Assembly (NCBI GenBank): GCA_019722365.1
Contig: JADFUC010001382.1
Coordinates: 1-64,000 of the forward strand
Source: Lithospermum erythrorhizon
Taxonomy: Eukaryota > Streptophyta > Magnoliopsida > Boraginales > Boraginaceae
DNA length: 64,000 nucleotides
Reading direction: 5' to 3'
The position numbers and the translations under genes were made by a program. The notes under the pieces were generated by a model. The model did not search any database. It saw nothing but the letters and a program-made list of their open reading frames with translations, and was not told the DNA's origin. This document shows, in pieces, positions 36,704-50,382 of the stretch. How positions within the stretch are numbered: position 1 is the first letter of the stretch; every line of letters begins with the position of its first letter.

Positions 36704-36951
36704 CTGCCTCCATCATGAGGTATTAAAACTTTTAAATTTTTTGTTCATCTCTTGGCTTTTGGTAATATATTTGTTTGTGTTATATAATATCTTATAAAAA
36801 TATATCAATGGAAAAAGTTTGAAATGTAATTTTCATTGATATAGTTTTAAATGAGTATTATCTGATACGAACAAAAATATCGCCAATTGAAAGTTGAAGA
36901 AGATGAACAAAAATTCGAAAGTGAGCAATCTTTTATGTGGGATGGAGGGAA
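36704..36951. mobile_element. Possible Stowaway-like MITE
   Basis: Left edge CTGCCTCCATC and right edge GATGGAGGGAA are inverted copies over about 9 bp and resemble Stowaway termini (CTCCCTCCATCC). A TA precedes the left end, but no TA follows the right one. Confidence 0.3.
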
Positions 36952-38500
36952 TCTCCCAGTAATGGTGAGAGAAGATAAAAAAGTTGGAAAGAGGATAAAA
37001 AAGTTAGAGAGAGAAATTGCTATTTTATGTTAAAAGTACATTTGAGAGAGTTTTTTCTTGTATGCTTACTAATTGGGTGCTTCACATTGTACTAAAAGCT
37101 TGATTTGGCCATTGATCATCACTTTTTTGATCGATAATTCGAGGAATTAATAAGGGTATTTGATTTAATTAATGATTTTCGAAAATTTGGTAAAAAAATT
37201 TGCCCAATCTCATGCAATTAACACGCCCCCTATAATTATAGGGTGATCATGATTCTTTAATTATTTCTTGCCTCTTTGTTCTCCTGTTCGTTTGTTTTCT
37301 TTTTTTCAAATTTTTCAATTTTTGTCCACCCAAAGCTTTACATTAGAGTTTTATGTAGATGATGATTCTTAATTAAATGTTCAAACATTCAATATTATTT
37401 TAATCTAATTATTCATTATAAATGCATCTAGAAATTCAAACTCAAATATAGAATATGATTTAATTTTTATTATACCGTTATTTTTTAATGGAACTATTTT
37501 TTTTACCTCTAATTATTCATCATGGGTTTAATTTTTTATTTAGTAATACCAATATTTTTTTAAGTTTGTATAACATGATATAGAAAATATGATTTTTTAC
37601 GTTCGTGGCTAGAGTAATAATGTAAGCAAACGATAATCTTAATGGTATTAATTATATGCAAAGTAATATCATTTCATCAGTTTAAATATGGTATTTTATT
37701 TTCATGTAATGCCGTTATAAACTAGTGCATGGATTTTAAAAGAAACAATGATAAAATCAATATCGTATTATAAAGAATAAATGTCTAAAAATTATGTCCT
37801 ATGATTATAATTCGTTAAATACAATCTTATCTTTTTGTCTTTTTCTTGACGATCGTATTTGCTTTTGGTTGCATTGTTTCTTATTTCAATCTTTACGAGG
37901 CATCCTCCTTCGCCCCTTTCACATTATCTCGAAATTATTCATCCTTCTACGTATTATGTCACGTTTTGGTATCCTATTTGGATCTTGATTGGCAACATGC
38001 TTTTGGCGACATGGGTTAAAACATTAACACTTATGTATGGAAATGCAATACCAACACATACTAATATGTTGTATTTTAAAGAATACCAGGACATGAGTAT
38101 TATGTGTATTACATAATACAAATGTGAGTATTTTGTCTATTTGAAGTTAAAGTGAATACCTTGACATGAATATTAAGTGTATTATTTAGGATAACAAAAT
38201 GGATACTTCAAATGAATAGTACGTGTATTACGAGGAAACACAAAATACTATTAAATGAATCCCATAATTATAAATAATATCCAAAAGTTATATTATTTGA
38301 AGTTCATCCCTCGCTTCCATGTGGAACATTTTTAATTAGATAGTTTATTCAATAAAATCCAACTATTTTGTGTATTCACTTTCGAAATAAAATGTTAATG
38401 TATTCACTATGTTTAGAAATAACCCGTTACGTTTAAAAAAATGTTATATATCGTTTGGTGGAGGAGATTAAGGAGATAGTATATTACTTCGAATAAAATC
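36952..38500. other. Intergenic, AT-rich
   Basis: No gene supported. Between 38050 and 38260 the phrase GA(A)TACC...ACATGA(G/A)TATTA(T/A)GTGTATTA repeats loosely, recalling the field at 12770-13250. Short ORFs at 37794-38116 have no motif. Confidence 0.4.
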
Positions 38501-39449
38501 GATATCTAGAGGCCCAGTATTAAATGAGTAGTATTATTTTCACGGTAATAATATATATTTAGAATCGTTTTCACAAATTTGATTACAAAAAGTGGAAAAT
38601 AAAAGCCCATATACCAACCGGGACTAAAATTTCTCTATAAGGATAAACTTACCCTGAAATATCTCGTGATTCTTATCCTGCTTTTAAAAAATCTTGGCGA
38701 ACTCCGTAAATGCATCAGCTCTTAAAATTTTATTTTTTCTTCTCCATTTTCTTGCTTTTAGATTTGTTGCTCGAAACTTTATAAATTTATTTGAACATCA
38801 TACCATAATCCTCTTACCTTGCAAGGAGTAAGAAAGTTTGAAGATTTGTGATATTTCTTAAATTATGGAGAGTTGACTTTTGTTGACTTTTGTTGACTTT
38901 TCTCAAATTCCTTTAAATTTTATTATGATGTTATTGGAGCTTTTAATATAGTTGTTTTTAGGTATAAGTTTTGATTTTATGTGGATTGATAGAGATTGTA
39001 TTTGATTTGAGTTGGGTAAAGTGAAATAATATTTTGGGGTTTTTGATTAGAAACTTATTGTTATAAAGGGATAAATTAGTTGAGGAAAATGATTTCTAGG
39101 TTGAATTAAAGGTAGTTTAAAATGTTAGTATTTTGGTTAAAGGTGTTGGCAGATTAATGGGGCTTAGTGGGATGGTTGAAATTCGTCGTTTTAATTGTGA
39201 AGTAAGCCACGATTAGTAATCTATATATATATACTAAGTTGGCAATTTGTAACTAAAATATTTGAAAAAGTTAGGAAATTAAAATAGTAGTAAGTTATGC
39301 TGATTGATCGAATTGTTTTGGTTAGGCGTGGGCGTGGGGAAGCGGCAGCGGACTAAATAGGCGGGCGTATATTATATTGCTAGCTAAGGTGAGTAATTAT
39401 CTCGCGGGTGTAAATTGCTGGAAATTGAATGTATATATGTATGTATATA

Positions 39450-39631
39450 TGTTGAATATAACGTTGTAATAGGATCAATTAAGGATCCTTGATTTATTAT
39501 AATAGGCAAGTTATTTATATTATTTACATAGATAGAATAAGTTTGTATCTATATATTGAGACTTTGTACATGTAATTGAACATAGAAGAAATAAAATATT
39601 CTTTTACAACTTGTCTTTATTTCTTTATGCA
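39450..39631 (+). repeat. Extra copy of the copia 5' LTR
   Basis: 182 bp, TGTTGAATATAACG...TTTATGCA. It is followed by a primer-site-like sequence and then gypsy LTR sequence again rather than copia gag. Confidence 0.88.
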
Positions 39632-39870
39632 ATCGAGCCACTAGGTTCTAACTAAAATGTGTGAAAAAGTTAAGAAATTGAATTAAAATCGAGAAGTTAA
39701 AATAGTAGTAAGTTGTAATTGCAATTGATGGTGTTTTTAGTTGGGCGTGGAGCATGGGAAGAGGTACGGGACTAAATAGGCGGGCGTATTATATTGCTAG
39801 CTAAAAGGTGAGTAATTATCTCACGGTGTAAATTTACTTACCAAATTGTGAATGTATATATGTATGTATA

Positions 39871-40066
39871 TGTTGAATATAGCGTTGTAATAGGATCCAA
39901 AGGATCCTTGATTTATTATTAGGCAAGTTATTTATTGATTGATTTAGTTTATATTATTTTCATAGATAGAATAAGTTTGTATCTATATATTGAGGCTTTA
40001 TGCATTATGTTCTGGCATTGAAGAAATAAAATATTCTTTTTAAGCTTTGTCTTTATTCTTTATGCA
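39871..40066 (+). repeat. copia 5' LTR
   Basis: 196 bp, TGTTGAATATAGCG...TTTATGCA, followed by ATCAGGC-ACAGGTTCT, a decayed tRNA-Met primer site (expected ATCAGAGCC). Confidence 0.88.
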
Positions 40067-40161
40067 ATCAGGCACAGGTTCTGTATGTCGACATGACTTT
40101 TCCACCGCCATGTCAAAGCGATTAGTCAAAATCCGCAGGAGGAAAAGTCACGAGTCGGCGG

Positions 40162-41470
<1,309 letters not shown>

Positions 41471-41479
41471 TTTTTTTCT

Positions 41480-44400
41480 TCTACCGTTTAAGTGGATTAT
41501 AGATTGGTAACTTCGGATCATATGACATCTCACGAATTTCTATTTGATGAACTTCATTACGTATTAAGCACACATCCCCAATTGTCGAAGAAGCAAAGAT
41601 CCCCAATTTAATTGAAGATGACCGAAACCCTAAGAATAGGATAGAGGGGGATCGGTTATATGAAATGGTTAAAATTGCAAATGGGGGGTCTATGAGTATT
41701 AAAGGGAAGGGCCGAATTAAATTAAATGATAACTTGTGGCTTGAGAACGTGTTATATATCCCGGACTTGGCTTGTAATTTAATATCTATTAGTAAATTGA
41801 CGTCAGATAATAATTGTATTGCTCAGTTTTCCCCCGATTCTTGTAACTTTCAGGATGTTCGGTTAGCAGAGGAGAAAGAGCGATTGCCCGATGCTAGAGT
41901 TCGTGATAGCCTTTATTATTTTGCAGTGATAACAATTTATTTTGAACAATCTTTATAATTTTGTCTATCATAATATGTGTTATTACATTTTTGAAGATAT
42001 TATTAATTCCTCTCGTGATTCTGATACTGCATTATTATTACATTATCGGTTAGGACACCCTAGTATTCAGTATTTGCAAAAGTTATTTCCAAAAATTATT
42101 TCCAAGCCTACATTGGAACATTTTAATTGTGACATATGTCCATTAGCAAAACACACTCGTGCCCCGTTTCCTCACAAATTCCTGAACTTCATGACCCATT
42201 CGCGGCTAATTCGCTAGTGATGTGTGGGGTCCTACTAAATATCACCTCAAATGGCGTCGATGGTTCATCGCGTTCATTGATGATCACGCCGCCCTTGCGA
42301 CTGCCTCAAAGACAAAGCGGGGTTGCTCGAATATTTAATCTTTTTCGAGATGATAAAAATCCAATTTCAAACGTCATAAAAATTTTGAGGACGGAACAAT
42401 AGTGCTGAATATTTTAACTCCGTTCTAAACTCTTTCATTGATGAACATGGCATTATTCATGAAAGCTCGTGCTGAACACACCCCAACAAAATAGGGGTTC
42501 TTTGACGAAAAAATAGACACTTATTAGAAGTTATAGGTGCGTCGTGTTTACAATGAATGTTCCAAGAAATATTTGTGGAAATATTTCTCGCACATTTACT
42601 TATCGATAAATCGCCTTCGAGTCGTACCTTAATTTTAAAACTCCTTATTCATAATAAAAGACATCTTCCATGTACTGGAATGATTTGCCTCTTAAACATT
42701 GGATGTATAACTTTCGTCACATATCCATTCGAAAGAAAAAATCTAAACTTGACCTGGGCGATCAAACCATTTCATTGGGTATTCTCCGCTAGAGGATACC
42801 GATGTCTCTGTCCTCGAGACAAAAAAAATATATATCCCTTGATATTCGTTATAAAAAAAAAGAAAACATGAAAAGTGTATAGATAGATTTTTAATTTTAT
42901 TCGGGATATGAGAAAATGTATATAAATCAAGAATCCAACATCAATAGATTTTTTGTGTGAGAGAGAGGATAGAGTTGGTAGATGAAATGGTGTTGGACTA
43001 TTGATGAGTTATGAAATGTTCAGAAAGTAAGAGAAGTGAGAGTATGTAAGGGGTGTATGTCGTGGATGGGATATGAATATGAGGGTTGGTAGATGAAATG
43101 GTGTTGGACTATTGATGAGTTATGAAAATGTTCCTTATTTTTTGCTGATTACCTTGAGGGGGAGGCGAACCCGAGAGAATGAAACACAATTATGAAGTAG
43201 AGGACCTGATGTTCCACCCAGGTGTATTACCCACTAATATGGGGCTTCAAAACAAATTTTCAAATGAAATTTCCTGAAATGAGCTTTCTCCCAAATAGGA
43301 AAAATATTTCAAAAATGACTTTCCTCCAAGCGACCTTATCCATAGGAACTCCAAGTTTATTCACGGATGAATAAAAGCGAACTCTCGTAGTCCTTCGAGA
43401 GTACGTCAAACTGTTGAATCGCGATTACCGGTAACTCTAATAATATATATGCAGTTTAGACATACCTATAGGCTGTTAGAAAAGGTACAAGGGTCCTTTA
43501 AATCCACATTGATGCGTTTGTGTCTCGAACTGTCCTCTTCTTTCGGGGCATTTCTTTCTTCCCAGTCTATCGGATATTTACTCTTTAAAATATTAATGAA
43601 GCTGCATGCATGCGAGATGGAAAAATCACGGTCCTAGATGAGAATAGTGCCTTATATAAGGAGCTAAACATGTGGGATCTAGTTAATTTACCTCCGTTTA
43701 AAAAAACTGTTGGCTGTAAATGGGTGTTTACTGTGAAATGTAATGAAAGTGGTAAAATCGATAGGTATAAAGCTAGACTTGTTGCTAAGGGGTTTACCCA
43801 GATTTATGGGATCGATTTTAGTGAGACTTTTGCCCCCGTAGCCAAACTTAATACTATAGTGTTCTCCTACCGTTAAGCTAATTTAGATTGGGATCTACAC
43901 AACTTGATATTAAAATGCTTTTAAATGGGGAACTTCGAAGAGGAAGTATACATGATATAGCCCGGGATTTGAAAATAATAAAACTAATCAAGTGCAGCCA
44001 GATTAAAAAGATCTTTGTATGGTCTTACTTGATCCCGAGCTTGGTTCAACGGTTCTCAAAGCAAGTTAAAATTCATGGGGCACACACACAAAAGTCGGGC
44101 CGATGCATTACTCATTTATCAAACATACGGAGTAAAAGTCGTTAGCTATTTTAATTGTCTATGTTGATGATATTATTGTAACCGGAAATGATCCAAGTGA
44201 AATCAATAAAATAAAAATGTCTCTTGCTAATGAATTTGAAGTTAAAGATCTTGGAAAGTTAAGATATTTTTTAGGTATGGAGATTACTTGAGGTCGTCGG
44301 GGCATTACATATCTGAAAGTATACTGGATTTAAAAGGAAACATGTATGCTAGGATGTAGGACCATGACACCCAGTAGAGACTTCGGTAATAAAGATCGGA

Positions 44401-45105
44401 GTTTGTTGGAGGGAGGCTGATTTGACAAACCAATGTATCGGCGACTTGTAGGAAAGTTAATCTGCCTTTGCTTGAGACCCGAGACATAGCACCGCGTGAG
44501 TTTGGTAAGCCTTGTTACATACACGATCTCGTCGGGGCACTTAGATCACGGTCTACAAGTGCAGGAGTAGTTAAAACAATCCCCGGGCAAAGGATTATTC
44601 TTTAAGAAAACTAGAGACGGGGGCAGTCTGAGGTTTTCATAGGCCTTGAATTGAAGCGGGATTGATTGATGACAGAAAATCAGCGGCCAGTGTGCGCTAT
44701 TGTGTGGGGAAATCCCAGTTACTTGGAGAAGCAAAAAGCGAATGTAGTAGCTGAGCGGTCTTTGAGCGGAGGTGAGGGGCAATGGCCTGTGGGGTTTGTG
44801 AAGGCGATTTGGATAAAGTATTTCTGAGAAGAATTGAACCTCTGATCTGACGGGCCTTCAAGCTTATTTGTGACAAGAAATCGGCATTAGTATTGCTCAT
44901 AACCCGGTTCAACACGATAGAACAAAACATGTGGAGGTTGATCGTCGTATTTATTAAAGAGAAGATTCAAGGAAAAATCATTACAATGGCTTACATAACC
45001 ATAGGGCAACAACTTTCCGATATAATAACAAAGGGGCTCCCGGAAAAGAACAGCCGACTATCTATTAAACAAGCTTGGTCTCATCGATATCTATCGTCCA
45101 GCTTG
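41480..45105 (+). pseudogene. copia pol (protease-integrase-RT-RNase H), broken
   Basis: Protease site remnant WIIDWATSDHMTS at about 41492 (expected DSGASDHMT), then GKGRIKLNDNLWLENVLYIP and NLISISKLTSDN. Pre-integrase LLHYRLGHPSIQYLQKLFPK with CDICPLAKH follows at 42025-42180. RT begins at 43600-43860 ([38 protein letters not shown]). The catalytic YVDDIIVTGND lies at about 44155-44190, followed by EVKDLGKLRYFLGMEI. RNase H remnants lie at 44530-45070 (frame-broken SAxAEx, then QQLSDIITKGLP). About 300 bp of foreign AT-rich sequence interrupts the integrase/RT spacer (42850-43135). Frames change many times. Confidence 0.85.
42970..43135 (+). repeat. Short direct duplication inside copia
   Basis: GTTGGTAGATGAAATGGTG followed by TTGGACTATTGATGAG and TTATGAAA occurs at about 42974 and again at 43085, separated by about 60 bp. 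It lies in the AT-rich stretch that interrupts the copia pol region. Confidence 0.9.
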
Positions 45106-45113
45106 AGGGGGAG

Positions 45114-45298
45114 TGTTGAATATAGCCGTTGTAATAGGATCAATTAAGGATCCTTGATTTATTGTAATAGGCAAGTTATTTATTGATTGATTTAGTGTAT
45201 ATTATTTCCATAGATAGAATAAGTTGTATCTATATATATTGAGACTTTGTACATGTAATTACATTGAAGAAATAAAATATTCTTTTCTGGCTTTATGC
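45114..45298 (+). repeat. copia 3' LTR
   Basis: 185 bp beginning TGTTGAATATAGCC, directly preceded by the purine tract GAGGGGGAG. It ends ...GCTTTATGC, one base short of the 5' copy. Confidence 0.88.
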
Positions 45299-46556
45299 TG
45301 TTCACTTTAGTATATTTTTTGTGTTGATTATGGTTGAATATGAATTACTGTTGGGTATGGATTGTATGTTGTTTTGTGAGTCATTGGGCGGTTTGAGGTG
45401 AAGTTGAGTCGTATTAGGATAAGTGGTTTCCGGGCTGTTTTGGTCATTTTGGATGTTTATAGTGTTTTTTAGTTGGAGTTAGTAGGATGAGTTGTATATG
45501 ATTGATGATGCATGTTGAGTTGTATTATCAAATAATTGCCCCTTATACCTCTCATTATAAGTGTGGTGTTTGCTTCGTACCTCTCATTCACGAGGCGTGG
45601 TAGGATATGTCGGCGGACATAAAGTTTCTCCTATGAGGTTGAGGTTGATTATATGGGCATTCGTTGTAGGAAATACGGATTTATATTGAGTTGATTGAGT
45701 GTTTAGAGGTGAGGTTGAATGTTGGGTTGGTTAATTTGTTTAGTTGTGGGCTCGGGAATGTTGAGGTTGATTGAGTTGTAGTTGTGGATTTGAGTAGTAC
45801 GGTGTTGTTGGTAGGTTGTGGAGTTGGATGGTCTCACCCAGGTTAGTCGTGATGTCTTATGGTGTTGGTTGATAGAGGTAGAGTATTGGACTCGTTTAGG
45901 TATGTGTCATTGATTTTTTGAAATGTATGATTATACATTTTTATTGTCACTTCTCCGAATTTTATGTTAGTTGATGAGCCTATAAATTTATGCATTTTGA
46001 TCATAGATTCACTAATGACTTATATATGTATGGCCTTACGTTGTACAACATTACATATCTTGATACATCATGCGAAATTAATTATTTTAATTACACTAGC
46101 GAGAGTGTGGGTTAATTTCCACTCTTGAGATAAGTGTTCGTTAAGTTTCATAACTACGCCGCACCCCGCTATGGGCGGGATTTTTATTGTGCCGGAGTTG
46201 GCCAATTGGTGCTACGGTGTTTCGAATTACATTGGTGATGGGTGCCTTAGAGCTGGAAGCAAAAGGCTGCGGGTGGCGATGGAATCTCGCGATGCTTACT
46301 GTCGTTGTTTTTTATTGTAGTTTGGATTCCTACTGTTGTTGTTATTTCGATTTGGGCCAGGTTGTATGTTGATATTTGTACTTTGGTCGATTATTTGTAT
46401 ATAGGTTGTGTTGTGTAGTTAGGAAGCACTTGCACGATGGATCATTTTTCTTAAAAGCTGTTCTTTCGGATGTATCTTGTTTTATTGGTTTATTCCGGGG
46501 ACGGTGTCTTTAAATTTAGGGAGTCATCTTTTCTTTGGTTTTCCTAGGCATTGAGG

Positions 46557-48250
46557 ATGCCACGAGGTAGGCAGCGTAGAGTGGCGGTGCCTGAGGTGAC
46601 CGAGGTAGGCGAGGGGTCTTTGGAGGTAGAGCCGGAGAATTGGTCGTAGCGGTTGGTAGATGTGTAGGCGGATGAGCCCGATTATTGGCCTTGTGAGGAT
46701 TGCAGATGGTCAACGTCCCAGTTGATCCTGTTGTTGTGGATGAGGTAGAGTTTGGAGAGTTTGAGTACGGGCGCCTTCTTGATGCATCCTTGAGGTTGAG
46801 TTTCAGAGCAGGCTCTTTGACCGTTTTCTGAAGAGAGATCCGCCGAAGTTCTTTGGAGTTGGTACCCCGATTGAGGCGATTGAGTTCATCCGGGATATAG
46901 AGACTATCTTTGAGCCGATGGGTATTGAGGGTGAGCCGAGGTAAGGTTTACCACGTATACATTTCATGAGGCGCTGGCGTGGCCAATTGGGGTAATGTAG
47001 CGCATCATGGCGCTGCTAGAGGAGAGGTCATATCACAGGGCGTTTTGTAGAGCATTCGGGGAGAACTGCGTACGGTACCTTGGCTACCTTGGAGAGATTT
47101 GATTACGTTGACTCGAGGCGAACATACGTTGTCCCGATGCGAGAGCGGTTTAGCGAGTTATGTAAAATGCACTCCCATTTGTACATCGAATGAGGCGAAG
47201 AAGATTGAGAGATTCCGTGATGGGTTGAGATGGGAGATCATACGGGTATCGTGATGACTTTGCTAGCTTTCAAGAGTTGAAGAATATTTACTTGAAGGTT
47301 GAGATGGAGTTACCGGAGCCGGAAGCCAGCCAGGCCCGAAAAGAGGGATGATAGGGAGATAGTTAGCCTTGGTGGACCTTCTAGTTGGAGGCCCCGGAGG
47401 AGGGTGGTCGGCCGGCTAAATCTAGTCAATCGATTCAGTCATTTGTGGATTTAGATCAGTTTTTGGCTTCTTCTGCGCGGTACTGCTAGATGCAGTGCTT
47501 GAGGGAGGCTGGAGTTCAGTGATATCGGATGCTTCCGTTGTGGTGGTGGGCGTAGGTGCGAGTTGTCGGAGAGAGAGAATAATCTGTTTGGTTGTCGGCG
47601 GCACGGACATCTTGCCGAGGCTTGTCCTCGGTCTGTGGAATAGGTGGTGCTAGTACTTCTTCACGGTACCTTTCACTTTGAGGGTGGCTTCTCGAGAGGT
47701 GGGCCGCTTTGGAGACAGGGGTCGCGGAGTTGGAGGTTCGAGGAGCGTGGCAGTGCTTGACAGTGGTGTTGGTGAGGCAGTTTGTCTGATCCAACTTCGG
47801 CCGGGGAGGCGAGGGATTCCCCTAGAGTTGTGACAGGTACCTTATTATTATGTAATTCTGAGGCTAGGGTACTTTTTGATTCTGGAGCTACTCACTCATT
47901 TATTTCCTAGAGTTTTGTTGATGCTTTACGCTTTGTAATAGGGAGTAACTGCTTGTTCATTTGTTATCGACACCCGGTAGGGAGGATTAGTCGAGAGTTA
48001 GATATGTCTATAGGGTGCCCTCGAGTGTAGATAATTAGTTGCTAGTTGTGGACCTACTTCCGTTTGAGTTAGTAGACTTCGATCTTATCTTGAGTATGGA
48101 CTGGTTGAGACATCAAACGAGATTAGCGCCTGAGAAAGGAGATCATCTTTGCGAGTCAGGGTAGACCAGAGATTCTGTTTGTGGGAGTCGGGGAAGATTC
48201 TACGTCGAGTTTCATTCGCGCGAGGCCAGGAAGTTGATGCGGGAAGAGGT
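46557..48250 (+). pseudogene. Ty3/gypsy gag-protease remnant
   Basis: ATG at 46557 begins MPRGRQRRVAVPEVTEVGEG. A gag core is readable at 46816-46945 (FLKRDPPKFFGVGTPIEAIE, FIRDIETIFEPMGIEGEP) and near 47080-47190 (RFDYV, MRERFSELCKM). The protease active site LFDSGATHSFIS is at 47872-47907, with DFDLILSMDWLRHQ at about 48078-48120, and then the linker before RT (APEKGDH, EARKLMREE). The element stops there: no gypsy RT, RNase H or integrase follows, because LINE sequence takes over. Confidence 0.78.
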
Positions 48251-48499
48251 TGTGTTGGGTTTGGGATATGGTCGACTTGGAGAGAGGAGAAAGGACATTG
48301 CCCACTTTTTATTTGGACACCAAAACTAATTTGGAGAAATTAGAAGAGGGAGATTAGGTGTTCTCAAAGGTGGGTGGGAGAAAGGAGGGTTGCGAAAAAG
48401 AGCTGATTAAAAGCGGCATGGGGGAGGAAGTTCAAGGGTCTCGGTGGTTTTATTGTGGCTGAAAAAGATTAAGCAGGTACACATAGCATTAATTGAATG

Positions 48500-50340
48500 G
48501 TGCAAACGTAACAATCTTAATTGATGCGGATTGACAATCTTCCAATCTAGGATTAAGACCATTTTGATCCCGGAAATAGGGACAAACGAATTGTTTTCTT
48601 TGGAGAGGAATTAGACAATGCTTGGGGAGGAGGAGAAGTATTGAGGTATGCTCGAGGCTAAGGAGAGGCACCTTAAGGAGAGGGATAAAAATAATAGTTT
48701 CTTCCATTGCTTCGATAATGATACTGGCGGGCGTAATCTTTTGTTAGTCTTCATGATGAAGAGGCGGAATGGCGCAAAGTGTGACTAAGGTGGAGAGAAC
48801 TTTTACAGCATTTGACTCTATTTTAGAGGGCAATGAGGACTCAAAGCCCGGAATTAACAACATGGGGTGAATACTACAAATTATTTGAGGATGAACCAAC
48901 ATTTAACGATTGCTATCACTAGAAAGGAGGTGGGCGTGCTCTTTTGAAATGCCGGTGACAAATCTCTCTAGTGGAATGGTATGTGATACATTTCTTTCAA
49001 TCTTATTGGCATATGGCTGTGTTTTGATTGTCTCGTTCGTGTTGTTGACGGTTTCTTTCATAGTTCTCGCCTTCTTAAATCCCCATTAACCATACTTATG
49101 CATTTGATCCCTAAATGCTTATCCCGACCCAGTATGAATGAGTTGGGACCTATTAGTCTTTAATATCGTGGCCAAGATTATTGGCAAGTGATGACTCGTA
49201 AGTTGAGACCCGTTAGTATGCTATTATTTACAGCATAAAGTGCCTTTGCTAGGGAGAATGATTTCGGATAATATTTTAATTGCATGAAGTGCTCCGTTTC
49301 ATGAACCGTTGAACTGCGAAAATACTAATATGGCCGTTAAACTTGATATGAGTAAAGGCGTATGACCGTGTAGAATGGAGCTTTCTTGAGGCTATTATGT
49401 TAAAATTAGGTTTTTGTCATCGTTGGATTGAGTGGACTAAATTTATGACTCTTGTTTAGAAGGCTATTTCTTATAGCACGTTAATGTTACTCAGCGTGAT
49501 TTTATTATGCCGACTCGGGGTATCCGACAAGGTAATCCCTTGTCACCATATTTGTTTTACTGCATTGTAGGGGATTACATGTATGATTAAAAGAGGCGAG
49601 AGGCAGCAGACTATATCTGGTATATGAATTAGTCGTGATAGTCAAGCAAAAGTCATATTCTTTGCGAGCGACACTTTATCTTTTAGGGGCATCGGTGCCG
49701 GAAAGTGAAGGAGTTAGCGCCGTGGGCGATATATGAGGCGGCCTTGGGGAAAAAAAGTGAGCGTAGAAATTGATCATTAGATTTTCTAAGAAGGCGGGGA
49801 TATCTGACAAGACAAACGGATTCTATCGGATTGGGCATGAGAGGAGTTCGAGGATCGGAAGTACACAGTGTACCATCTCAGGTGGACATACTAAGAGAGA
49901 AGTTTTCCGATATATTCAAGCTAAGGTGGAGGGCAGAATTCGAGGATGGAATGGGGAGTTGCGTCACCAATTTGAGCGAGAAGTTATGATCAATCCGTTA
50001 CATACGCTATTCAGAATTTTGTCATGAGCTATTCAAAAAATTACCGGCCAAAGGCGCTCGCGATAGCTTGAGCAGGGGAATGATAGCGAGATTTTTGGGT
50101 AAATGGCGGCAGGGAGAAAAAAAGAAATTCATTGGAAGGCTTAGGACAAGTTATGTGATGACAAGGAGCATGGGGGACTTGGCTTTAAGGACTTAGAATG
50201 TATGAACTTAGCGATGTTGGCTAAGCGGGTGGGGAGTGGCCTTGGGAGGCTGTTGTTTACAAGCTATAAACGGAGATATTTCGCCGTTCATCTTTTCTCA
50301 AGGCTAAAATGGGGGCGAATCCTTCTTATGGATGGTAGGA
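48500..50340 (+). pseudogene. LINE reverse transcriptase, broken
   Basis: In successive frames: [20 protein letters not shown] (about 49335-49395), [10 protein letters not shown] (about 49408-49437), DFIMPTRGIRQGNPLSPYLF (about 49498-49560), a frame-broken FA(S)DTL catalytic area (about 49660), then VRFSKKAGISDKT and KREVFRYIQAKVEGRIRGWN (about 49890-49950). This is the order of plant L1-type RTs. Stops and shifts are frequent. Confidence 0.8.
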
Positions 50341-50382
50341 GTTTTTAGAGACGCGAGGTTCTTGACGTAGGTGTCACGTTTG

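Larger units (their letters stand above)
39251..40082 (+). repeat. Tandem duplication of gypsy flank plus copia 5' LTR
   Basis: Unit 1 (39251-39649) and unit 2 (39650-40082) share AACTAAAAT, AAAATAGTAGTAAGTT, GGACTAAATAGGCGGGCGTA, GCTAGCTAA, TGAATGTATATATGTATG and then the copia LTR. Both LTR copies are followed by the same primer-site-like sequence (ATCGAGCCACTAGGTTCT and ATCAGGCACAGGTTCT). So the first copy is a duplicated 5' LTR, not a solo LTR. Confidence 0.85.

Noticed and set aside
47422..47794. Minus-strand Thr/Pro-rich ORFs
   Set aside because: Antisense to the gypsy gag zinc-finger/linker region; composition artefact.
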